In this document: in pieces, positions 59,719 to 64,000 of the stretch
Layout: every line of letters starts with the position of its first letter
Position numbering within the stretch: position 1 is the first letter of the stretch
Assembly (NCBI GenBank): GCA_016705065.1
Contig: JADIYY010000003.1
Coordinates: forward strand, 186,001-250,000
Reading direction: 5' to 3'
Length of the DNA: 64,000 bases
Origin: Candidatus Aalborgiella aggregata
Lineage (GTDB): Bacteria; Pseudomonadota; Gammaproteobacteria; Burkholderiales; Burkholderiaceae_C
Made by a program: the position numbers and the translations under genes
The notes under the pieces: model-generated
What the model was told of the DNA's origin: nothing
The model's input: the letters and a program-made list of their open reading frames with translations, nothing else
Database searches by the model: none

Positions 59719-60414
59719 ATGTATAAATCTGTATCCAAACGCATTAGCAATACCGTTTTTAGCGTATTTATTGCATTAACCGCATATATTTCTTCAGGTA
59801 ACCTAGCTCAGGCACAAGATATCAAAGGTGATGCAGCGAATGGCAAAGCCAAAAATGCCATGTGCATTGGATGCCATGGTATTGTTGGTCTGCAAGCCAG
59901 TTTTCCTGAAATTCATAAAGTACCCAAAATCTCCGGTCAAAGTGGTGCCTATATCGTAGCCGCACTACAAGCTTATAAAAATGGCGACCGCAAACACCCT
60001 ACGATGCGCGGTATTGCCAAGTCATTGACCGAGCAAGACATCCATGATTTGGCTGCTTTTTATACAGATCACGGCGTTGACAATCGCCCAGCATTGGGCA
60101 AACAACCTAACATTGAGCCCAATGCAAACGTTGAAGCCTTACTGAAGAAAGGTGGTTGCGTTGCATGCCATGGTGAAAATTACGCTAAACCCATTGCAGC
60201 TGCCTATCCAAAAATCGCTGGTCAGCATGCAGACTATCTATATGTCGCTTTAAAAGCATATAAAACAGAGAAAAACCCTGTGGCTGCCCGTAACAACCCC
60301 GTCATGGTGGGTATGGTGAAGCAATACAGCCTCAGCGAACTCAAGGAAATTTCGAAATATATCGGCTCCCTGAACGGCGATCTGGTAACAATTTCACAAA
60401 CACGGTTTAAATAA
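59719..60414 (+). CDS. Diheme cytochrome c4
   Basis: Periplasmic electron carrier, 231 residues from ATG 59719 (MYKSVSKRISNTVFSVFIAL). Signal ends near NLAQAQ. Two c-type heme sites: CIGCH in the first half and CVACH in the second, each followed by PKISGQSGAYIVAALQAYKNGDRKHPTM or PKIAGQHADYLYVALKAYKTEKNPV, the cytochrome c4 internal duplication, with axial Met in PTMRGIA and PVMVGMV. It lies 54 bases before the cytochrome oxidase operon and likely feeds it. Confidence 0.94.
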   Translation: MYKSVSKRISNTVFSVFIALTAYISSGNLAQAQDIKGDAANGKAKNAMCIGCHGIVGLQASFPEIHKVPKISGQSGAYIVAALQAYKNGDRKHPTMRGIAKSLTEQDIHDLAAFYTDHGVDNRPALGKQPNIEPNANVEALLKKGGCVACHGENYAKPIAAAYPKIAGQHADYLYVALKAYKTEKNPVAARNNPVMVGMVKQYSLSELKEISKYIGSLNGDLVTISQTRFK

Positions 60415-60468
60415 GAGCTCCAATCCCGAACATCGGTTAGGTTTACAAGAAAATTTGAGGTAATAAAA

Positions 60469-61404
60469 GTGGCAACCAAGATACATCCATTGACATCTGA
60501 CAAGACAACCCCGTTTTTTTTAAAACCCGCGCTGGCTTTGAGCTCTTTTGCAGCAACTGCAGCCATGGCTGCAACTGACTTGCCAGGAGGCCCAGCCTAT
60601 AACCAATTGAATTTGCCTATTGGCGTTACCAAGATTTCACAAGACCAAAGCTGGTTGCATTGGTACATGCTGGTTATTTGCACAGTTGTTTTCATCGCTG
60701 TTTTCAGTGTGATGTTTTATTCCATCTGGAAACATCGCAAATCCAAAGGTCACAAAGCTGCTACTTTCCATGATTCACTTACAGTAGAAATTGCGTGGAC
60801 TCTGACACCATTTCTCATTGTGATTGCCATGGCATGGCCAGCAACAAAGACAGTTATTGCCATGAAAGACACCACCAATTCAGATCTAACAATCAAAGCT
60901 ACGGGAATGCAATGGCAATGGGGCTATGACTACATACGTGGCGAAGGTGAAGGCATTGGATTCATATCAGCTCTGGATAAAGAGCAGCGCTTGCTTTCTA
61001 ATCAAGGCGGCCCAAAAAGTGGCATGTCAGTGAATGATTATTTGCTCAAGGTAGATAATCCATTGGTAGTGCCAGTTAACAAAAAGGTTCGCTTGATCAC
61101 GACTGCCAATGATGTCATACACGCTTGGGCCGTTCAATCCTTAGGCGTCCGCCAAGATGCCATTCCTGGTTTTGTTCGTGATACTTGGTTTCGGGCTGAA
61201 AAAGAAGGTGACTATTACGGCCAATGTGCCGAGTTATGCGGCAAAGAGCATGCTTACATGCCTATACATGTGAAAGTATTGTCACAAGAGAATTATTCAA
61301 AGTGGGTGCTTGCCGAAAAAGCCAAAAGCGCACCTGCCGCAGTAAAAGCTGAAGAGAAGGCTGAAGTTAAGCCCGCATCAAAGACAGAAGCTGCGGCATC
61401 TTAA
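60469..61404 (+). CDS. ctaC: Cytochrome c oxidase subunit II
   Basis: Subunit II of the aa3-type oxidase, 311 residues; GTG start with GAGG upstream. Signal region, then two transmembrane helices and the periplasmic CuA domain. CuA ligands: GQCAELCGKEHAYMPI (two Cys, His, Met) and an upstream His in VIHAWAVQSLG; the aromatic path MQWQWGYDY is intact. It has no C-terminal cytochrome c domain. The tail is Ala/Lys/Glu-rich (AEEKAEVKPASKTEA). Confidence 0.95.
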   Translation: MATKIHPLTSDKTTPFFLKPALALSSFAATAAMAATDLPGGPAYNQLNLPIGVTKISQDQSWLHWYMLVICTVVFIAVFSVMFYSIWKHRKSKGHKAATFHDSLTVEIAWTLTPFLIVIAMAWPATKTVIAMKDTTNSDLTIKATGMQWQWGYDYIRGEGEGIGFISALDKEQRLLSNQGGPKSGMSVNDYLLKVDNPLVVPVNKKVRLITTANDVIHAWAVQSLGVRQDAIPGFVRDTWFRAEKEGDYYGQCAELCGKEHAYMPIHVKVLSQENYSKWVLAEKAKSAPAAVKAEEKAEVKPASKTEAAAS

Positions 61405-61451
61405 TACTGACATTACAACGCATTGACAAAAGAATTTAAAGGAATCATTTC

Positions 61452-63077
61452 ATGAGCGCAATCTTAGAACACCCTATGTCACATGGCCATGACGACCACC
61501 ATGATCACCACGCGCCTTCAGGCTGGCGTCGTTGGGTCTATGCAACTAACCATAAAGACATCGGCACACTGTATTTGTTGTTCTCACTGACCATGCTGAT
61601 GGTTGGTGGTGTATTGGCTCTGTTGATTCGCGCTGAATTATTTCAACCCGGATTGCAAATGATGCAACCAGAGTTTTTTAACCAATTAACAACCATGCAT
61701 GGTTTAATCATGGTGTTTGGCGCGATCATGCCTGGTTTTGTTGGCTTTGCAAACTGGATGATTCCATTGCAAGTAGGTGCTGCGGATATGGCCTTTGCGC
61801 GCATGAATAACTTCAGTTTTTGGTTGTTAATACCCGCTGGATTGATGATGGTTGGCTCATTTTTCATGCCAGGTGGCGCACCCGCAGCTGGTTGGACTTT
61901 GTATGCCCCATTGACTTTGCAAATGGGGCCTAGCATGGATGCGGCTATTTTTGCTGTGCATATTTTAGGCGCCAGTTCCATCATGGGTGCCATCAATATC
62001 ATTGTGACCATTTTAAATATGCGCTCGCCTGATATGCCATTGATGAAAATGCCAATTTTCTGCTGGACATGGCTCATCACTGCGTTTTTGCTCATTGCTG
62101 TAATGCCTGTTTTGGCTGGTGCTGTCACCATGACTTTGACAGACCGTCATTTTGGAACCAGCTTCTTCAACCCTGCAGGTGGTGGCGACCCAGTGATGTA
62201 CCAGCATATTTTCTGGTTCTTCGGTCACCCTGAGGTGTACATCATGATCTTGCCTGCTTTTGGCATCATCAGCCAAGTTGTACCAGCGTTCTCACGCAAA
62301 AAGTTGTTTGGTTATACATCCATGGTGTATGCGACCTCTAGCATTGCGATTTTGTCGTTTATCGTATGGGCGCACCATATGTTCGCAACTGGTATGCCTG
62401 TCGCAGCACAGCTTTTCTTTATGTATGCAACCATGCTGATTGCAGTTCCTACAGCTGTGAAAATATTCAACTGGGTTGCTACGATGTGGCGCGGGTCTAT
62501 GACTTTTGAAACACCCATGCTGTTTGCAGTGGGCTTCATTTTTGTGTTTACCATGGGTGGATTCACCGGTCTGATCTTAGCCATGGCACCTATTGATATT
62601 CAGTTGCAAGATACCTACTACGTGGTAGCACATTTTCACTATGTGCTGGTAGCAGGTTCGCTGTTTGCCATGTTCTCTGGTTATTATTACTGGGCACCCA
62701 AATGGACTGGCGTGATGTATAACGAAACCCGTGGCAAGATCCATTTCTGGTGGTCTTTAATTGCGTTCAATATCACCTTCTTCCCGATGCACTTCTTGGG
62801 TCTGGCGGGAATGCCACGTCGCTATGTTGATTACCCGATGCAGTTTGCAGATTTCAACATGTTGTCTTCTGTTGGTGGATTCTTGTTCGGTTTTGCGCAA
62901 GTCTATTTCATCTTCTTCATTGTGATACCTACCATGCGCGGCATCGGTCAAAAGGCAGCTCAAAAACCATGGGACGGCGCAGAGGGCTTAGAGTGGGAGA
63001 TTCCCTCTCCTGCACCTTTCCACACCTTTGAAACACCACCAAAGTTGGATGTAACTGCGACCAAAATCGTTGGGTAA
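61452..63077 (+). CDS. ctaD: Cytochrome c oxidase subunit I
   Basis: Catalytic heme a / a3-CuB subunit, 541 residues, twelve helices, a proton-pumping heme-copper oxidase. His-rich N-terminus (HGHDDHHDHH). Heme a ligand in TTMHGLIMVFG; GHPEVYI holds the CuB His, the cross-linked Tyr and the glutamate of the D channel (A1 type); WAHHMFATG gives two more CuB His; VAHFHYVL carries heme ligands. The D-channel entry motif QVGAADMAFARMNNFSFWL is present. Downstream small ORF and ctaG belong to the same operon. Confidence 0.97.
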   Translation: MSAILEHPMSHGHDDHHDHHAPSGWRRWVYATNHKDIGTLYLLFSLTMLMVGGVLALLIRAELFQPGLQMMQPEFFNQLTTMHGLIMVFGAIMPGFVGFANWMIPLQVGAADMAFARMNNFSFWLLIPAGLMMVGSFFMPGGAPAAGWTLYAPLTLQMGPSMDAAIFAVHILGASSIMGAINIIVTILNMRSPDMPLMKMPIFCWTWLITAFLLIAVMPVLAGAVTMTLTDRHFGTSFFNPAGGGDPVMYQHIFWFFGHPEVYIMILPAFGIISQVVPAFSRKKLFGYTSMVYATSSIAILSFIVWAHHMFATGMPVAAQLFFMYATMLIAVPTAVKIFNWVATMWRGSMTFETPMLFAVGFIFVFTMGGFTGLILAMAPIDIQLQDTYYVVAHFHYVLVAGSLFAMFSGYYYWAPKWTGVMYNETRGKIHFWWSLIAFNITFFPMHFLGLAGMPRRYVDYPMQFADFNMLSSVGGFLFGFAQVYFIFFIVIPTMRGIGQKAAQKPWDGAEGLEWEIPSPAPFHTFETPPKLDVTATKIVG

Positions 63078-63095
63078 ACAAAACTAAGATTAATA

Positions 63096-63224
63096 ATGAA
63101 CAAACCATCCGACGAGCTGCAAAAGCAAAAGCTTAAAAACCGCAATTTAGGGCTGACATTGGGGTTGATTGCGATTGTGTTTTTTGTTGGCTTTCTCGCT
63201 CGCATGGTAGTTTTTGGAAAATAA
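63096..63224 (+). CDS. Small single-helix protein in the cytochrome oxidase operon
   Basis: 42 residues, MNKPSDELQKQKLKNRNLGL start followed by one membrane helix (TLGLIAIVFFVGFLARMVVF) and a short end GK. It lies between ctaD and ctaG, 18 bases after ctaD and 3 before ctaG. Such tiny ORFs at this position are common in Burkholderiales and are called cytochrome oxidase small assembly protein. Function inferred from position. Confidence 0.85.
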   Translation: MNKPSDELQKQKLKNRNLGLTLGLIAIVFFVGFLARMVVFGK

Positions 63225-63227
63225 TCC

Positions 63228-63872
63228 GTGAACATTTGGAAGCTTAACTCGCGCTTGAAAGGCAAACTGCTGTTTGTCGCCGTCTGTATGTTTGGTTTCG
63301 GCTACGCGTTTGTGCCTCTGTATCAAGCATTTTGTGCAGCAACAGGACTTAACGTGCTTTCTATTGGCGAAGGGCAGAGCAACAAATGGACAAATGGAAC
63401 GTATGATAAGAATACGCAAGTCGATACTTCTCGCACGATCATGGTGGAATTTGACGCGAATGTGCGTGGCCCTTGGTTTTTCAAACCCGAAAAATCAAGC
63501 ATTACGGTACACCCGGGCGAATTGACCACTGTGATGTATGAGTTCCAAAATAAACAAGATCGTCGCATTGCAGCACAAGCGATACCCAGCTATGCGCCCG
63601 AGCAAGCTGGCCCCAATTTTCACAAGCTTGAATGTTTTTGCTTCACACAATACACATTGGAGCCTGGTGAAAAAAAACTATGGCCAGTGGTGTTTGTGGT
63701 TGACCCCAAACTGTCACCCGACGTGAAAACAATCACACTGTCATATACATTTTTTGAGGTAGGCGGCAAAGTACCACCAGCGCCAGAAGCCCGTGTTGTC
63801 GGCTCTCAAACAAAACCAGGTATAGCTCTAAGCGGTATCCCGCAATTACCTGTGCTTGGAGTTAAGTTATGA
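63228..63872 (+). CDS. ctaG: Cytochrome c oxidase assembly protein CtaG (Cox11)
   Basis: Copper chaperone that delivers Cu to the CuB site of subunit I, 214 residues. GTG start three bases after the small ORF. One N-terminal membrane anchor (GKLLFVAVCMFGFGYAFVPLYQAFC), then an immunoglobulin-like periplasmic domain with the copper motif ECFCFTQ (CFCF) and the conserved PFYSFYFLT-type end replaced by family segments FNFHKLECFCF. The stop overlaps the next gene as ATGA. Confidence 0.95.
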   Translation: MNIWKLNSRLKGKLLFVAVCMFGFGYAFVPLYQAFCAATGLNVLSIGEGQSNKWTNGTYDKNTQVDTSRTIMVEFDANVRGPWFFKPEKSSITVHPGELTTVMYEFQNKQDRRIAAQAIPSYAPEQAGPNFHKLECFCFTQYTLEPGEKKLWPVVFVVDPKLSPDVKTITLSYTFFEVGGKVPPAPEARVVGSQTKPGIALSGIPQLPVLGVKL

Positions 63873-64000
63873 CGATAGGTGAAACAACACAAGCAGAAGG
63901 CAAAACCAAGATTTCTTTTTTACGCAGCATGCAAATGGTGACTTGGGCATTTCTTGGCTTGCGCAGCCGCTCAGCGGCAAAAGATGACATGAGTCAAACC
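63869..64000 (+). CDS. DUF2970 protein (partial, runs off the window)
   Basis: 44 codons are visible, starting at an ATG that overlaps the ctaG stop. The sequence MTIGETTQAEGKTKISFLRSMQMVTWAFLGLRSRSAAKDDM fits the start of DUF2970, a short protein with one membrane helix found between ctaG and coxC in Burkholderiales. The helix itself would be beyond the edge. Confidence 0.8.
   Translation, partial: MTIGETTQAEGKTKISFLRSMQMVTWAFLGLRSRSAAKDDMSQT

Noticed and set aside
1..64000. CRISPR array, prophage, insertion sequence or integrase
   Set aside because: No regularly spaced repeats, transposase or integrase genes were seen; the repeats present are too far apart and too short for a CRISPR.

Overview
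The window reads as a stretch of chromosome from a Burkholderiales betaproteobacterium, probably Comamonadaceae-like, of moderate GC. Supporting signs are a 335-residue porin with the usual betaproteobacterial signal peptide, the divergent yggS/pilT-pilU arrangement, a TorF-glnK-amtB locus, a coxB-ctaD-small ORF-ctaG cytochrome oxidase operon with a DUF2970 gene, and a dispersed ~50 bp palindromic repeat. No rRNA and no insertion sequence were seen; there is one tRNA. The placement is inferred from gene content, not from a marker gene search.

Layout: 1-3.7 kb (minus) is a peptide-type ABC transporter fragment (binding protein, one permease, M20 amidohydrolase cut by the window edge). 3.8-11.8 kb holds a DUF3047 lipoprotein, a porin, OsmC, a candidate small RNA, ilvA with an inserted repeat, a small lipoprotein, rlmJ, a Yip1-type membrane protein and yggS. 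11.8-16.8 kb has pilT-pilU and the conserved dolP/diaA-gmhA/yraN/rsmI cluster. 16.9-19.4 kb is copper export (copA, copZ).

19.5-26.1 kb is a defence locus: hsdM-hsdS, then an HTH-HipA (YjjJ-type) gene, then hsdR, with three same-orientation copies of the repeat at its left edge, middle and right edge. 26.2-33.0 kb is a self-regulated RND efflux operon (TetR/CecR-like regulator behind a perfect 30 bp palindrome, outer membrane channel, adaptor, pump). 33.0-40.8 kb is a catabolic block: a class I cytochrome P450 with its own 2Fe-2S ferredoxin and ferredoxin reductase plus a nitroreductase-fold protein, a divergent AraC-family gene that looks frameshifted near its end, and a TAXI-type TRAP transporter.

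41-49.3 kb holds tRNA-Arg(CCG), a membrane-anchored cytochrome c5, LemA and two TPM-domain proteins, comM, and a TorF porin-glnK-amtB operon behind a well-formed sigma-54 promoter. 49.3-59.6 kb has dbpA, a GDT1-type transporter, a quinone oxidoreductase, a NhaR-like regulator, TerC, DUF2062, and ribF-ileS-lspA. 59.7-64 kb is a diheme cytochrome c4 and the start of the aa3 cytochrome oxidase operon, running off the right edge.

The most unusual signal is the repeat family: eight copies, six intergenic and two inside essential-type genes in frame (ilvA and ileS), one copy showing paired base changes that keep its stem. Other points for a second look are the HipA-type gene with a 12 bp tandem-repeat operator inside the restriction locus, genes predicted to have leaderless mRNAs, a short RNA gene with an anti-Shine-Dalgarno motif, and the AraC frameshift beside the P450 operon.
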